Part shown: positions 36,708 through 48,115 of the stretch, piece by piece
Position numbering within the stretch: position 1 is the first letter of the stretch
How the letters are laid out: the number at the start of each line of letters is the position of its first letter
Assembly: GCF_013304735.1 (NCBI RefSeq)
Contig: NZ_JAAITI010000012.1
Location: forward strand, 38,777 to 102,776
Reading direction: 5' to 3'
Origin: Blautia luti
Lineage (GTDB): Bacteria > Bacillota > Clostridia > Lachnospirales > Lachnospiraceae
Length of the DNA: 64,000 nt
Program-made: the position numbers and the translations under genes
The notes under the pieces: generated by a model
Seen by the model: only the letters and a program-made list of their open reading frames with translations
Databases searched by the model: none
What the model was told of the DNA's origin: nothing

Positions 36708-36756
36708 CCGGAGAAACGGATAAAAAAGAAGTCCGTTTCTCCGGCTTTTTGTTTTT
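36708..36756. terminator. bidirectional terminator between the PflX-like and trkH genes
   Basis: A 13-bp perfect stem, CCGGAGAAACGGA (36708-36720) with its complement at 36732-36744, with T runs on both strands. Confidence 0.9.
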
Positions 36757-36757
36757 G

Positions 36758-38197
36758 TCAGAATTTTTTCCAGGTTTCCCGGAGGAAAAGAATTAGAATC
36801 GGGAACAACTCCAGTCGGCCGGCCAGCATATCGAAAGAAAGGACCAGCTTGGACAGCGGAGAAAAGATCCCGAAGTTTCCTGTAGGACCGATCAGGGAAA
36901 GACCGGGACCCACATTGTTTAAAGTGGTGACTACGGCTGTGAAATTTGTTACAAGATCAAATTCATCAAAACTGATGATAAAGATAGAGGCAGCCACGAT
37001 CATCAGATAAACGATCATATAAATATTGGTGGCACGCATAACTTCGTGAGACACCGCTTTTCCGTCCATTTTGATCTTTTTTACTGCATTGGGATGCAGA
37101 TAAAGATGCAGTTCCTTGCGAACAGATTTTGCAAGAAGCAGAAGACGGGAAATCTTGATTCCGCCGCCTGTACTGCCAGCACAGGCACCACAGAAGGTAA
37201 GCAGTACCAGAATCGTTCTGGATACCGCAGGCCACTGGTTAAAATCCGTAGTGGCATAACCGGTGGTGGTGATAATAGAACCAACCTGGAAAAATGCCTG
37301 TTGAAGTGCTTCCCACACATTGTCAAACAGATGTCGGACATTGAGTGTGATCATCAGGGCAGAAGCGATGATCACAAAGAAGTAGCAGCGGACCTCTTCA
37401 GATTTCAATGCCTGAGAAAACTTCCTGGTGAGAAGAAGAAAATAGACATTGAAGTTAACGCCAAACAGGATCATAAAGATAGTGATGACGATCTGAATAT
37501 ATAAGCTGTAACTTCCCATACTGTCGGATTTGATTCCGAACCCACCGGTTCCGGCAGTTCCAAATGCTGCACAGAGACTGTCGTAAAGAGGCATCCCCCC
37601 AAGAAGCAGGAGGATGATCAGTGCAACAGTGAGTGCAATGTAGATCTTGTACAGGATCTTGGCAGTTGACTGGACTTTTGGAAGAAGCTTTCCTACGGAA
37701 GGACCGGGGCTTTCTGCCTTCATAAGGTTCATATGATAGCCACCTGCAAGCGGAAGCAGTGTCAGGATAAATACCAGAACACCCATACCACCGATCCAGT
37801 GGGAAAAACATCTCCAGATATTGATGCTGTAAGGCATCTGTGATGGATCGGAGAGAATACTGGAACCGGTTGTAGTGAAACCGGAAACAATCTCAAAAAA
37901 AGCATCAATGGGATTCGGGATAGCTCCGCTGAGCACAAACGGCACAGCACCGACAATACTGAGGACGATCCAGCTTAAAGCAGTAGTCACAAGGCCTTCA
38001 CGGGCGTAAAACGCTTTCTTGGACGGTTTGCGGCTGACCAGTGGAACACCGATCGCCAGGCATGCCAGAATTGTGATCACAAAGGCGATTCCGGCTTTTT
38101 CACGGTAGATAAGGGCTGTGATACTGGGAACCAACATGCAGACTGCTTCCACGTTCATGATCCATCCCAGGATATAAACAATAATTGAATAATTCAT
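36758..38197 (-). CDS. trkH: Trk/Ktr potassium uptake protein, TrkH family
   Basis: The 479-residue membrane protein is the pore-forming subunit of Trk-type potassium uptake. The selectivity loops are visible as TTTGSSI (first), GTAGTGGFG (second), and STGGGI (third). The C-terminal loop TTLNNVGPG completes four pore repeats. It is encoded just after trkA on the same strand with 12 nt between, and the two gene products form the channel and its nucleotide-binding gate. Confidence 0.95.
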   Translation of the reverse strand: MNYSIIVYILGWIMNVEAVCMLVPSITALIYREKAGIAFVITILACLAIGVPLVSRKPSKKAFYAREGLVTTALSWIVLSIVGAVPFVLSGAIPNPIDAFFEIVSGFTTTGSSILSDPSQMPYSINIWRCFSHWIGGMGVLVFILTLLPLAGGYHMNLMKAESPGPSVGKLLPKVQSTAKILYKIYIALTVALIILLLLGGMPLYDSLCAAFGTAGTGGFGIKSDSMGSYSLYIQIVITIFMILFGVNFNVYFLLLTRKFSQALKSEEVRCYFFVIIASALMITLNVRHLFDNVWEALQQAFFQVGSIITTTGYATTDFNQWPAVSRTILVLLTFCGACAGSTGGGIKISRLLLLAKSVRKELHLYLHPNAVKKIKMDGKAVSHEVMRATNIYMIVYLMIVAASIFIISFDEFDLVTNFTAVVTTLNNVGPGLSLIGPTGNFGIFSPLSKLVLSFDMLAGRLELFPILILFLRETWKKF

Positions 38198-38209
38198 TTT
38201 TCAGTACCT

Positions 38210-39568
38210 CTATTTTGCAAGTATGTCTGTGATGTCACGGAGGCCTTTGTGAGTGGTTACAATGATGACCGTGTCGCCTACCTGAATGGTATCCTGACCA
38301 CGGGGAATGCGGATGCGGCCGTTGCGGTTCAGGCATCCCACCAGAAGATTCTTGCGGAGATTCAGCTCTGCAAGAGGGATATAAGTTACGGCAGATTCCT
38401 CACGGATCGCAAATTCCAGTGCTTCTGCATTGCCATCCAGAATATGATAAAGGGTTTCTACGTTGCTGCCGATGCTGTTCTGAGTGGCACGGACATACTG
38501 CAGGATATAATCAGCAGTGATATTTTTCGGGTAGATGACACTTCCGATATCCAGGGAGTCGATGACATCATCAAATTCCAGACGGTTGACCTTGGCAACC
38601 AGCTTGGCATCGGAGATGCTTTTGGCAAAGAGGGCAAGAAATACATTTTCCTCATCCAGATTTGTCAGAGTGACAAAGGATTCGGACTCGGAAAGTCCTT
38701 CTTCTAGCAGAAGAGAACGGTTCGTTCCGTCACCATTGATAATAGTCGCATCTGGAAGCAGTTCGCTTAAGTGCTCACAGCGGTTTTTGTTCTGCTCGAT
38801 GATCTTGACACTGATCTTCATATCCAGAAGTGCATGGGCAAGATAATAGGAAATGGTTCCGCCACCTACGATGATACAGTTTTTGACCTGATTGGTCTTG
38901 AGACCGATCTTACGGAAAAATGCCGCTGCATTAAGCGGAGAGGCCAGAATGGAAACCATATCTCCGTCGTGTATAATGTGATCACCACCAGGAATGGATA
39001 CATTGTCACGGCTTTCAATCGCGCAGACCAGAATATCACTTCGGAAAGCATCTGAGATCTGGGAAACGCTCATTCCGTCCAGCTTGAATTCCGGGAGAAC
39101 TTTAAACTTGAGAAGTTCTACACGACCACGTGCAAAGGTGTCAATCTTGATCGCAGATGGAAAACGGAGAAGCCGTGAAATTTCCTGGGCAGCGGCAAGC
39201 TCCGGGTTAATGATCATGGTAACACCAAGACGTTCTTTGATGAAGCCGATTTCTTTTTCATAAATGGGGTTACGGACGCGGGCGATAGTCTGGCAGTGGT
39301 TGGCCTTCTGCGCGATCAGACAGCAGAGAAGGTTCAGCTCGTCAGAAGCGGTAACTGCGATCAGGATATCTGCAGTATCAACACCTGCCTCCATTAAAGT
39401 ATTGATGCTGGCACCATTACCGACGATTCCCATAGCGTCGATATTTTCGCAGAGATCATTGATCTTGTCGGCGATAACGTCGACGAGAGTGATATCAATA
39501 TCCTCTGCCTGAAGCTGCTCTGCAAGATTTCTACCGACTTTTCCGCAGCCTACAATAATTACCTGCAT
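38210..39568 (-). CDS. trkA: Trk potassium uptake regulator TrkA
   Basis: The 452-residue cytoplasmic protein has two RCK_N domains (MQVIIVGCGKVGRNLAEQL at the start, NCIIVGGGTISYYLA halfway), each with a TrkA_C domain. It binds NAD(H) and gates TrkH. ATG 39568 follows GAAGGAGG; an upstream extension of 13 codons has no site. It is transcribed ahead of trkH. Confidence 0.95.
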   Translation of the reverse strand: MQVIIVGCGKVGRNLAEQLQAEDIDITLVDVIADKINDLCENIDAMGIVGNGASINTLMEAGVDTADILIAVTASDELNLLCCLIAQKANHCQTIARVRNPIYEKEIGFIKERLGVTMIINPELAAAQEISRLLRFPSAIKIDTFARGRVELLKFKVLPEFKLDGMSVSQISDAFRSDILVCAIESRDNVSIPGGDHIIHDGDMVSILASPLNAAAFFRKIGLKTNQVKNCIIVGGGTISYYLAHALLDMKISVKIIEQNKNRCEHLSELLPDATIINGDGTNRSLLLEEGLSESESFVTLTNLDEENVFLALFAKSISDAKLVAKVNRLEFDDVIDSLDIGSVIYPKNITADYILQYVRATQNSIGSNVETLYHILDGNAEALEFAIREESAVTYIPLAELNLRKNLLVGCLNRNGRIRIPRGQDTIQVGDTVIIVTTHKGLRDITDILAK

Positions 39569-39812
39569 AATTTCCTCCTTCAATAGCCTGTCAGGGCTAC
39601 AAATCATAAGTAAAAGCGCCCATCCGTGTAAAGATAGGCAAGGATATTATAGCACTGTATATCTGATTTTTAAACAGTAATATTTTCCTGTATATATAGA
39701 AAAAAATGGCAGAAAGATAGATATATGTGAAGGAAAGTGAACATTCCTGTTTTCACAAGTTTAAAAAACTGTCATAAAATATAGCGTGATCATGAATGAA
39801 AGGATTTCGCTT

Positions 39813-40184
39813 ATGGACCGATTTCAGATGAATCGTTCGGGATGCCGGCCATATCAGTATACCTGCGGGATGAATGGCGGGATGGCAGCCCGGAACGATT
39901 GTTCATCTTCAGATATGGCAAATCACGGCAGCCAGAACGGGAATCATTGCAACAGCATGAAGCAGAACATGCCGAAGGAAACCTGTAGCTGTAACATGCC
40001 GGGAACCGGAAACCGTGCTGACCAGGAGATGTATTCGCATCTTAAACATCTGGTTCCTGCAATGGCTTATGTGCCATGCCAGGAATTTGCACCTACGTTT
40101 GAACTGAAAAAGGCGCTTCAGGTTGGAACAATCTTTCCTGAGCTTTGCAAGCCGTTCTGTGGCAGGAGAGGAGGCCGTAGATGA
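39813..40184 (+). CDS. cotJA: spore coat protein CotJA
   Basis: The 123-residue protein has a long Asn/Met/Cys-rich N-terminal extension. The CotJA domain near the C-terminus reads HLVPAMAYVPCQEFAP and TFELKKALQVGTIFPEL. In Bacillus the CotJ proteins are made in the mother cell under sigma-E and enter the spore coat. The GAAAGGA site favours ATG 39813; ATG 39792 is also possible. The stop overlaps the cotJB start by four nt. Confidence 0.88.
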   Translation: MDRFQMNRSGCRPYQYTCGMNGGMAARNDCSSSDMANHGSQNGNHCNSMKQNMPKETCSCNMPGTGNRADQEMYSHLKHLVPAMAYVPCQEFAPTFELKKALQVGTIFPELCKPFCGRRGGRR

Positions 40185-40462
40185 TGTCCGGAAACTGTAC
40201 TTCAAAAAAAGAACTGTTACAGTCCATTGACCAGGTAAGCTTTGCCATTGATGACCTTCTTCTTTTCCTGGATACACATCCAAGGGAAAAAAGAGCTCTT
40301 GAGTATTACAGCGAACTGAGCACCAGAAGAAATGAACTTCTGAAAAAATATGCGAAATTTTATGGTCCGCTGACCATCGATACCGGAAACGACAGCAATC
40401 TTAGCTCCTGGCAGTGGATGGAGCAGCCGTTTCCGTGGGAACAGGAAGGAGGGTGCAGATAG
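40181..40462 (+). CDS. cotJB: spore coat protein CotJB
   Basis: The 93-residue protein matches CotJB over its full length: SIDQVSFAIDDLLLFLDTHP and EYYSELSTRRNELLKKY are the signatures. The start overlaps the end of cotJA. It is needed with CotJA to assemble CotJC into the coat. Confidence 0.93.
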   Translation: MMSGNCTSKKELLQSIDQVSFAIDDLLLFLDTHPREKRALEYYSELSTRRNELLKKYAKFYGPLTIDTGNDSNLSSWQWMEQPFPWEQEGGCR

Positions 40463-40464
40463 TT

Positions 40465-41088
40465 ATGTGGAATTATGAAAAAAGACTCCAGTATCCTGTA
40501 AATATCAAGACGCCCAATGCAAAACTGGCACAGTTCATCGCCAGTCAGTACGGCGGGCCCGATGGCGAGATTGGCGCTTCCATGCGGTATCTTTCTCAGA
40601 GATTTACCGCACCGAACCGGATGGTCGCAGCGGTGCTGAATGATGTGGGCACGGAAGAATTAGCCCATTTGGAAATTGTATCTACCATTGTTCATCAGCT
40701 GACAAAGGATCTTTCCATGGAAGAGATCGAGAACAGTGGACTTGGCCCGTATTATATTGACCATACAGTGGGAATCTGGCCACAGTCTGCAGGAGGAGTG
40801 CCGTTTAATGCCTGCGAATTCCAGAGTAAGGGTGATCCGATCACGGATCTGTTTGAAGATCTGGCAGCAGAACAGAAGGCACGCTCCACTTACGATAATA
40901 TCCTCCGGGTGGTGAAAAATATCCCGGAGGTTGCAGATCCCATCCGTTTCCTTCGGGCAAGAGAGGTAGTCCATTTCCAGCGTTTCGGTGAAGCACTGAG
41001 ATCCGTGCAGGAGCAGCTGGATGCCAAAAATTTCTATGCCTTTAACCCGAGCTTTGATGCTCCGTGCAAAGCCTCCTGTGAAGAGTGA
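40465..41088 (+). CDS. cotJC: spore coat CotJC, manganese catalase family
   Basis: The 207-residue di-manganese catalase-like protein has the two-metal helix-bundle site: Glu in the first helix region, EELAHLEIV with Glu and His, and the second Glu/His set in EQKARS and REVVHFQRF. It starts 2 nt after cotJB with AGGAGGGTG before ATG 40465. It probably protects the spore from peroxide. A spore-forming host is well supported by this operon. Confidence 0.95.
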   Translation: MWNYEKRLQYPVNIKTPNAKLAQFIASQYGGPDGEIGASMRYLSQRFTAPNRMVAAVLNDVGTEELAHLEIVSTIVHQLTKDLSMEEIENSGLGPYYIDHTVGIWPQSAGGVPFNACEFQSKGDPITDLFEDLAAEQKARSTYDNILRVVKNIPEVADPIRFLRAREVVHFQRFGEALRSVQEQLDAKNFYAFNPSFDAPCKASCEE

Positions 41089-41138
41089 TGGATCAGAGAA
41101 AAAATCTGTCTGACAGGAATCATATTTGAAATAAAAAG

Positions 41139-41180
41139 AGCTGCACAGCCGGCAGGGATCCTGCGGCTGTGCAGCTTTGA
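41139..41180. terminator. bidirectional terminator between cotJC and the activase-type gene
   Basis: A 12-bp perfect stem (AGCTGCACAGCC at 41139-41150, complement at 41165-41176), T-rich on both strands. Confidence 0.85.
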
Positions 41181-41223
41181 ATTTGTTTTTTGGGAAAAAG
41201 ATGTTTGTAACCTGCATTTCTTG

Positions 41224-44200
41224 TTATGCGTCTTTTTTATCGCCTTTATGCAGATTCTTCTGTGCTGTGGAAAGCATAAGCTTGATCCTGTTCAGCTGGT
41301 TTACTTCGCTGGCACCTGGATCGTAGTCAATGGCAACAATGTTGGCTTCCGGATGTTCACGGCGAACTTCCTTGATGACACCTTTTCCTACGATGTGGTT
41401 CGGCAGGCAGCCAAAAGGCTGGATGCAGACGATGTTCGGGACACCGCCGTGGATGAGTTCCATCATCTCTCCGGTCAGGAACCATCCTTCACCGGTCTGA
41501 TTTCCGGCAGAAACGATGGGCGCAGCCATTTTTGCAAGATCACGGATATCTGCGGCCGGTGTAAAGTGGCGGCTCTGCTCTAGAGCCTCATTTGCTGTTT
41601 TTCTCAGCCAGTCGATGGCTCTGAGACCAAGATTTGCGATGGTTGCCTTGGATTTCTTGAATCCAAGCTTTTCAACCTTGAAGTTCTGGTTGTAGAAGCA
41701 GTAGCAGATAAAGTCGATAAGATCCGGAACAACCGGTTCTGCCCCTTCTGCCTCCAGAAGATCTGCCAGGTGGTTGTTGGCAGCAGGCAGGAACTTGACA
41801 AGGATCTCACCTACGATACCAACGCGAGGCTTTTTCTCATCGGAGATCGGGATCGTATCAAAATCATGGACCATCTCACGGCACATTTTTTTGAAGGTAC
41901 CATGGCTGACGCTGCTGCCTGTTACGAAGGCAATGACGCGCTGCTCCCAGATTTTGTGCTTGCGGTTTACGATACCCTTTTCCAGCTCGTAAGGACGCAT
42001 GCGATATACGCATTTCATCAGGATATCACCGAATACGGCACCGTAAACGATGCGCCTGATCAGCGGCAGTGTCAGCTTAAAGCCAGGGTTGCTCTCCAGT
42101 CCGCTTAAGTTGAGGGAGATAACCGGAATCTGTTCCATGCCGGCTTTTTTCAGAGCACGGCGGATGAATGCGATATAGTTGGAGGCACGGCAGCCGCCGC
42201 CTGTCTGAGACATGATGACTGCAGTTTTGTTCAGGTCATATTTGCCGGAAAGAAGAGCATCCATGATCTGTCCCACAACCATCAGGGACGGATAGCAGGC
42301 ATCGTTGTTTACATATTTAAGGCCCACATCAACAGCATGCTTGTTGTCGTTGGGGAGGACTTCCAGGTTATAGCCGGATGCTTTAAAAGCAGCCTCAAAG
42401 ATTCCGAAGTGGAATGGAGACATCTGCGGGCAGAGAATGGTGTACTCCTTACGCATCTGCTTGGTAAAGGATATCTTCTCAATGGAAGCCGGCTTGATGT
42501 TCCTTTTTTTATTCTGTGCCTGTTTTGCACGGATAGCAGCGATCAGGGAACGGATACGGATCCTTGCCGCACCCAGGTTGTTGACCTCATCGATCTTCAG
42601 GCAGGTGTAGATCTTGTCACTTCCATCCAGGATCTCATAAACCTCATCGGTGGTAACGGCATCAAGTCCGCATCCGAAGGAATTCAGCTGGATCAGATCC
42701 AGATCCTCTCTTGTTTTTACAAAATTTGCGGCAGAGTAGAGACGGGAGTGATACATCCACTGGTCGTTGACACGGATGGGACGCTCCAGATGTCCAAGGT
42801 GTGCAACGGAGTCTTCGGTAAATACGGCGATTCCGTAGCTGTTGATCATATCCGGGATACCGTGGTGGATTTCCGGGTCAATATGGTATGGACGGCCTGC
42901 AAGAACGATTCCGCGGCGGCCGGTTTCTTTCAGGTACTGCAGGGTTTCTTCACCCTTTTTCTGGATATCCATATGTACGGCTGCAAGTTCTTCCCAGGCC
43001 TTATGGGCAGCAGCTTTGACCTCGGCAGCAGGAATATCCTGGAATTCTTCCACAAGGCGGTTTGTCAGGATATCCTCGGAAGTAAATGCCAGGAACGGGT
43101 TGCGGAAGGTGATGGATGGATCACTGAGCTCGTCCACATTGTTCTTGATATTTTCCGCATAGGAAGTAACGATCGGGCAGTTATAATGGTTGACCGCATC
43201 CGGGAACTCGTTGCGTTCGTAAGGGATGCATGGGTAGAAGATAAATTTCACACCGTTACGGATCAGCCATGTGACATGTCCGTGAGCAAGCTTGGCCGGG
43301 TAGCATTCGGATTCACTTGGGATGGATTCGATACCCAGCTCGTAGATCTTACGTGTGGAAGTAGGAGAAAGTACCACCTGGTATTTCAGCTCTGTAAAGA
43401 AGGTATACCAGAACGGGTAATTTTCAAACATGTTCAGAACACGTGGGATACCAACCTGTCCACGGGTAGCCTTATCTGCGGAAAGTGGTTCATAGGAAAA
43501 GAGCCTCTTATATTTGTAATCGAAAAGGTTCGGGATATGATCCTTGTTCTTTTCCTTTCCAAGTCCGCGCTCACAGCGGTTTCCGCTGATGTATTTACGG
43601 CCGCCGGAGAATTTGTTGATGGTCAGACGACAGTTGTTGGTACATCCGCGGCAGTTTGCCATGGAGGTGGTGTACTGGAGGCTGTTGATCTGATCGATGG
43701 AAAGCATGGAGGTTTTTTCACCCTCCTGATAGCGCTCCCTTGCGATCAGAGCAGCACCGAAGGCACCCATGATCCCGGCGATATCCGGGCGGATAGCCTG
43801 GCAGTTGGCAATCTTCTCAAAGCTGCGGAGAACTGCGTCATTATAGAAGGTACCACCCTGTACAACGATATGCTTGCCAAGCTCGGAAGCATCGGAAACC
43901 TTGATAACCTTGTAGAGGGCGTTTTTGATAACGGAGTAGGCAAGACCAGCGGAGATATCGGAAACCTCAGCGCCTTCCTTCTGGGCCTGCTTAACCTTGG
44001 AGTTCATAAATACAGTACAGCGTGTTCCAAGATCAATAGGATGTTTTGCAAAAAGAGCTGCTTTTGCAAAGTCCTGTACGGTGTAGTTCAGGGATTTTGC
44101 GAAAGTCTCGATAAAGGAACCACAACCGGAGGAACATGCCTCGTTAAGCTGTACACTGTCTACCGTCTGGTTACGGATCTTGATGCATTTCATATCCTGA

Positions 44201-45465
44201 CCGCCGATATCCAGGATGCAGTCTACTTCCGGATCAAAGAAAGCAGCTGCATAGTAATGGGAAACAGTCTCAACCTCACCTTCATCAAGAAGAAGAGCCG
44301 CTTTGATCAGGGCCTCGCCGTAACCGGTGGAGCAGGAAAAGGCAATCTCGGCGTCTTCCGGAAGAAGTTCATAGATCTCCTGGATGGAACCGATGGTGGT
44401 CTTCAGCGGATTTCCGTTATTATTGCTGTAGAATGAGTACAGAAGTGTTCCGTCTTCGCCTACCAGTGCAGTTTTGGTAGTGGTGGAACCGGCGTCGATT
44501 CCCAGGAAACATTTTCCCTTATATGTAGAAAGGTTGCCGGTTTTTACCTTGTAGGCACTCTGGCGGTCGTGGAAAGCCTGATAGTCGTCCTCTGTGGCAA
44601 AAAGCGGCTCCATACGTTCTACCTCAAAGTCCAGTTTGATGGTGGTACGCATGCGTTCTTTCAGTTCAATAAGAGATACGGTTACGTCCTGCTTCGCGTT
44701 CAGGGCGGAACCGATAGCTGCGAACAGATGGGAATTGTCCGGCGCGATAATGTGTTCGTCATCCAGCTTCAGGGTGCGGATAAAAGCGGTCTTCAGTTCG
44801 GAAAGGAAGTGAAGCGGGCCGCCCAGGAATGCAACGTGTCCGCGGATCGGTTTACCGCAGGCAAGACCGGAGATGGTCTGGTTGACAACTGCCTGGAAAA
44901 TGGAAGCGGAAAGGTCTTCCTTGGTTGCTCCGTCGTTGATCAGCGGCTGGATATCTGTCTTTGCGAAAACACCGCAGCGTGCCGCAATGGGATAAAGAGC
45001 CTTGTAATGTTTGGCGTATTCATTAAGACCTGGTGCATCGGTCTGGAGCAGAGATGCCATCTGGTCAATGAAGGAACCGGTACCGCCGGCACAGATGCCA
45101 TTCATACGCTGCTCTACATTTCCGTTTTCGAAATAGATGATCTTGGCATCCTCGCCTCCAAGCTCGATAGCAACATCCGTCTTTGGTGCCAGCTTCTGCA
45201 GGGAAGTGGATACGGCGATAACCTCCTGTACAAAAGGTACTTCCAGATGATTGGCAAGTGTCAGTCCGCCGGAACCTGTGATAACCGGGCAGAGTGTAAG
45301 TTCACCGAGCTGATCCTCTGCTTTCTGAAGAAGATCCGCAAGTGTTTCCTGGATATTTGCAAAATGTCTCTCATAATCGGAGAAGACAAGGGTATCGTTT
45401 TCGTCTAAGATCGCGATCTTGACAGTGGTGGAACCAATGTCAATTCCAAGTGTGTGTTTCTTCAT
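41224..45465 (-). CDS. acyl-CoA dehydratase activase-type fusion protein (1413 residues)
   Basis: This very large protein carries two ASKHA ATPase domains of the 2-hydroxyacyl-CoA dehydratase activator type: [10 protein letters not shown] at residues 7-16 and [10 protein letters not shown] at 322-331. Each has the cysteines that hold the shared [4Fe-4S] cluster in simple activators (ICAGGTGSF with ARCGVF, and ACSSGCGSF with TRCTVF). A CRGCTNNC cluster-like motif lies near residue 605, followed by DUF2229- and HgdB-like regions to the C-terminus. Activators drive an electron into a dehydratase with ATP; here motor and dehydratase-like parts are one chain. No separate hgdA/B or substrate genes are nearby, so the substrate is unknown. 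The start follows AAGGAGG. Confidence 0.9.
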   Translation of the reverse strand: MKKHTLGIDIGSTTVKIAILDENDTLVFSDYERHFANIQETLADLLQKAEDQLGELTLCPVITGSGGLTLANHLEVPFVQEVIAVSTSLQKLAPKTDVAIELGGEDAKIIYFENGNVEQRMNGICAGGTGSFIDQMASLLQTDAPGLNEYAKHYKALYPIAARCGVFAKTDIQPLINDGATKEDLSASIFQAVVNQTISGLACGKPIRGHVAFLGGPLHFLSELKTAFIRTLKLDDEHIIAPDNSHLFAAIGSALNAKQDVTVSLIELKERMRTTIKLDFEVERMEPLFATEDDYQAFHDRQSAYKVKTGNLSTYKGKCFLGIDAGSTTTKTALVGEDGTLLYSFYSNNNGNPLKTTIGSIQEIYELLPEDAEIAFSCSTGYGEALIKAALLLDEGEVETVSHYYAAAFFDPEVDCILDIGGQDMKCIKIRNQTVDSVQLNEACSSGCGSFIETFAKSLNYTVQDFAKAALFAKHPIDLGTRCTVFMNSKVKQAQKEGAEVSDISAGLAYSVIKNALYKVIKVSDASELGKHIVVQGGTFYNDAVLRSFEKIANCQAIRPDIAGIMGAFGAALIARERYQEGEKTSMLSIDQINSLQYTTSMANCRGCTNNCRLTINKFSGGRKYISGNRCERGLGKEKNKDHIPNLFDYKYKRLFSYEPLSADKATRGQVGIPRVLNMFENYPFWYTFFTELKYQVVLSPTSTRKIYELGIESIPSESECYPAKLAHGHVTWLIRNGVKFIFYPCIPYERNEFPDAVNHYNCPIVTSYAENIKNNVDELSDPSITFRNPFLAFTSEDILTNRLVEEFQDIPAAEVKAAAHKAWEELAAVHMDIQKKGEETLQYLKETGRRGIVLAGRPYHIDPEIHHGIPDMINSYGIAVFTEDSVAHLGHLERPIRVNDQWMYHSRLYSAANFVKTREDLDLIQLNSFGCGLDAVTTDEVYEILDGSDKIYTCLKIDEVNNLGAARIRIRSLIAAIRAKQAQNKKRNIKPASIEKISFTKQMRKEYTILCPQMSPFHFGIFEAAFKASGYNLEVLPNDNKHAVDVGLKYVNNDACYPSLMVVGQIMDALLSGKYDLNKTAVIMSQTGGGCRASNYIAFIRRALKKAGMEQIPVISLNLSGLESNPGFKLTLPLIRRIVYGAVFGDILMKCVYRMRPYELEKGIVNRKHKIWEQRVIAFVTGSSVSHGTFKKMCREMVHDFDTIPISDEKKPRVGIVGEILVKFLPAANNHLADLLEAEGAEPVVPDLIDFICYCFYNQNFKVEKLGFKKSKATIANLGLRAIDWLRKTANEALEQSRHFTPAADIRDLAKMAAPIVSAGNQTGEGWFLTGEMMELIHGGVPNIVCIQPFGCLPNHIVGKGVIKEVRREHPEANIVAIDYDPGASEVNQLNRIKLMLSTAQKNLHKGDKKDA

Positions 45466-45647
45466 AAAAAATTGATTTCCTCCTTGCTGTATCTATACAG
45501 GGGTTGCCCGACTCTGGCATTACTGTCAGGCGGGAGTGATTTCTTCTTATTAAAAGGATTTTTAAGCGAATACTCTATATTATACGATATCGTTTAAAAA
45601 ATGGCAATGTAAAAGTTTAACAATCAGTAGCAGGAAAGAAAAAAATG

Positions 45648-45656
45648 TGTTATGAT
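45648..45656 (+). promoter_or_regulatory. extended -10 promoter of tgt
   Basis: TGTTATGAT with the TGn extension. The transcript should begin near 45663, just before the leader stem. No clear -35 box at standard distance. Confidence 0.6.
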
Positions 45657-45667
45657 ATTGACTAAAA

Positions 45668-45729
45668 GTTCCGGATAGTGACTGTGCCAGGAGGCAGTTT
45701 GGGCTGCTTTTTAGGAAGAGAACCGGAAC
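45668..45729 (+). promoter_or_regulatory. structured leader upstream of tgt
   Basis: GTTCCGG (45668-45674) pairs with CCGGAAC (45723-45729) around an inner hairpin TGCC-AGGA-GGCA. The GGCAG strand can instead pair with CTGC followed by TTTTT, a short terminator-like hairpin. This suggests alternative pairings. The sequence does not match preQ1-I as I know it. Confidence 0.4.
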
Positions 45730-45753
45730 CAGATGACCCAAAATGTTTTTTAG

Positions 45754-46917
<1,164 letters not shown>

Positions 46918-46967
46918 TTTTTATTTATAAAATTTGCGTAAATTACTTTGATTTTATAAGAAAACTC

Positions 46968-46996
46968 TTGAAGGTTTTTTGGTTTTTGTGTATGAT
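46968..46996 (+). promoter_or_regulatory. promoter of yajC
   Basis: -35 TTGAAG (46968-46973), 17-bp spacer, -10 TATGAT (46991-46996). The leader of about 90 nt has small GC hairpins (TATAG/CTATA and GGTC/GACC). Confidence 0.75.
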
Positions 46997-47095
46997 AGTA
47001 CGAAGTGACATTTTTTATAGTGGCGGGAGCTGCTATAGGTCAGAAACGGCGGGTGACCGCATAAGAAGAATTGATTTTATCAGGAGGAATTTGGA

Positions 47096-47410
47096 ATGAT
47101 CGCATCATCTACAGCAGCAGCTGGCGGACTTAGCGCGGGTCTTGGTATTGTCTGGATCGTAGTTCTGTTTGGAATTATGTATTTTATGATGATCCGTCCG
47201 CAGAAGAAGGAGCAGAAGAGAACTCAGACTATGTTGAACAGCATGGAGGTTGGTGACAGTGTTGTTACTACCAGTGGTTTTTATGGTGTTGTTATTGATA
47301 TGACTGAGGAAGATGTTATTGTTGAGTTTGGTAATAATAAGAATTGCCGTATTCCTATGAGGAAGCAGGCGATTGCTGAGGTTGAGAAGGCTGATCAGGC
47401 TTCTGCTTGA
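47096..47410 (+). CDS. yajC: preprotein translocase accessory subunit YajC
   Basis: The 104-residue protein has one N-terminal membrane helix (about residues 15-33) and the YajC motif MMIRPQKKEQKRTQTML. YajC supports SecDF at the Sec translocon. The last third has markedly more GTT, GGT, ATT and AAT codons than the start of the gene. The ribosome site is AGGAGG. Confidence 0.95.
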   Translation: MIASSTAAAGGLSAGLGIVWIVVLFGIMYFMMIRPQKKEQKRTQTMLNSMEVGDSVVTTSGFYGVVIDMTEEDVIVEFGNNKNCRIPMRKQAIAEVEKADQASA

Positions 47411-47442
47411 TGCTTTTTTCGCAATAACTTGAATATGAGAGA

Positions 47443-47477
47443 GGCACTGCGTTTTTTGTGACGTGGTGTCTTTTTTT
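47443..47477 (+). terminator. terminator after yajC
   Basis: GGCACTGCG (47443-47451) pairs with CGTGGTGTC (47462-47470), including G-U pairs, followed by seven T. Confidence 0.8.
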
Positions 47478-47521
47478 GTATTTGTATGTGGATGAACGGA
47501 CGAACGAACGGATGAAGGGAC

Positions 47522-47733
47522 GCCGGGGAAGGGGATGCTGGCTGGTCTGCGGCTTCGTCGGGGGCTGGCTTCTAGGACACTGAAAATCTGCTAAAAGCGT
47601 TTTTAAAAAGTCCGAACTCGCGGCCTGCTGCCGCTCAGACAGCGGACTTTTGAAAAACAACGCAGATTCCCGCCGTCCAAGAATCAGCTCCCCTCCTGCA
47701 GAAGCAGAGCCATCCAGCATCCCCTTCCCCGGC
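47522..47733. repeat. 212-bp foldback with perfect 20-bp terminal inverted repeats
   Basis: 47522-47541 is the exact reverse complement of 47714-47733. Inside, an imperfect stem continues through the middle segments; then AATCTGC/GCAGATT (47585-47591, 47662-47668) and AAAAGTCCG/CGGACTTTT (47606-47614, 47643-47651) form the inner hairpin. The loop begins GAACTCGC and ends GCTCAGACAGC. No ORF. It could be a MITE-like remnant or a large RNA hairpin. Confidence 0.65.
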
Positions 47734-47870
47734 TGGTGCTTCCGGTGAGAAATAGTGTCGTTTGACGGTTGGTTGTGGGTCGTCAGCGCTGCGCTGGACG
47801 ACTGCAATGGCTGAGTTTGTGTTTGGTTGGGGGGGACGGCTGAGGCGCTGCGCTGTCAGCCTGGGGTTGC

Positions 47871-47965
47871 GGATGTGCTAGAATTGCGGATGTGATGGGA
47901 GAATAGCCTTTGATGCCAGCGCAGACGGACTGTGTGGATGTGCTAGGATTGTGGGTGTGATGGGA
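47871..47965. repeat. 30-bp direct repeat pair
   Basis: 47871-47900 and 47936-47965 agree at 27 of 30 positions, with shared GGATGTGCTAG and TGTGATGGGA. Start-to-start distance is 65 bp. Confidence 0.65.
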
Positions 47966-48115
47966 ATATGGCAATTGTAATATTGTATAGAAATAAGTGG
48001 ATTTTTGGTAAAATTCGTGTAATAATGATGTTACTATCAGAAATGAGAGTGACGATGGCTTTGGAATATCGTAAAATTGTAAATAAGAATGAATTTTCAG
48101 AAAGGGGTTGGATTT

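Larger units (their letters stand above)
47411..48115. other. repeat-rich non-coding island between yajC and ydjI
   Basis: 705 nt without a credible gene. It holds the yajC terminator, a 212-bp foldback (47522-47733), two GC-rich quasi-palindromes with a shared GCGCTGCGCTG core near 47785 and 47850, and a 30-bp direct repeat (47871-47900 and 47936-47965). The last 150 nt are AT-rich and must hold the ydjI promoter. Confidence 0.7.

Noticed and set aside
42337..44436. A 699-codon open frame on the plus strand inside the activase-type gene
   Set aside because: It runs antisense to a protein with clear domain motifs, has no ribosome site, and its translation shows no recognisable family. It is a by-product of codon bias on the other strand.
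47522..47733. Complete insertion sequence
   Set aside because: The terminal inverted repeats are good, but at 212 bp there is no transposase and no clear target duplication, so only a MITE-like or RNA role is kept.
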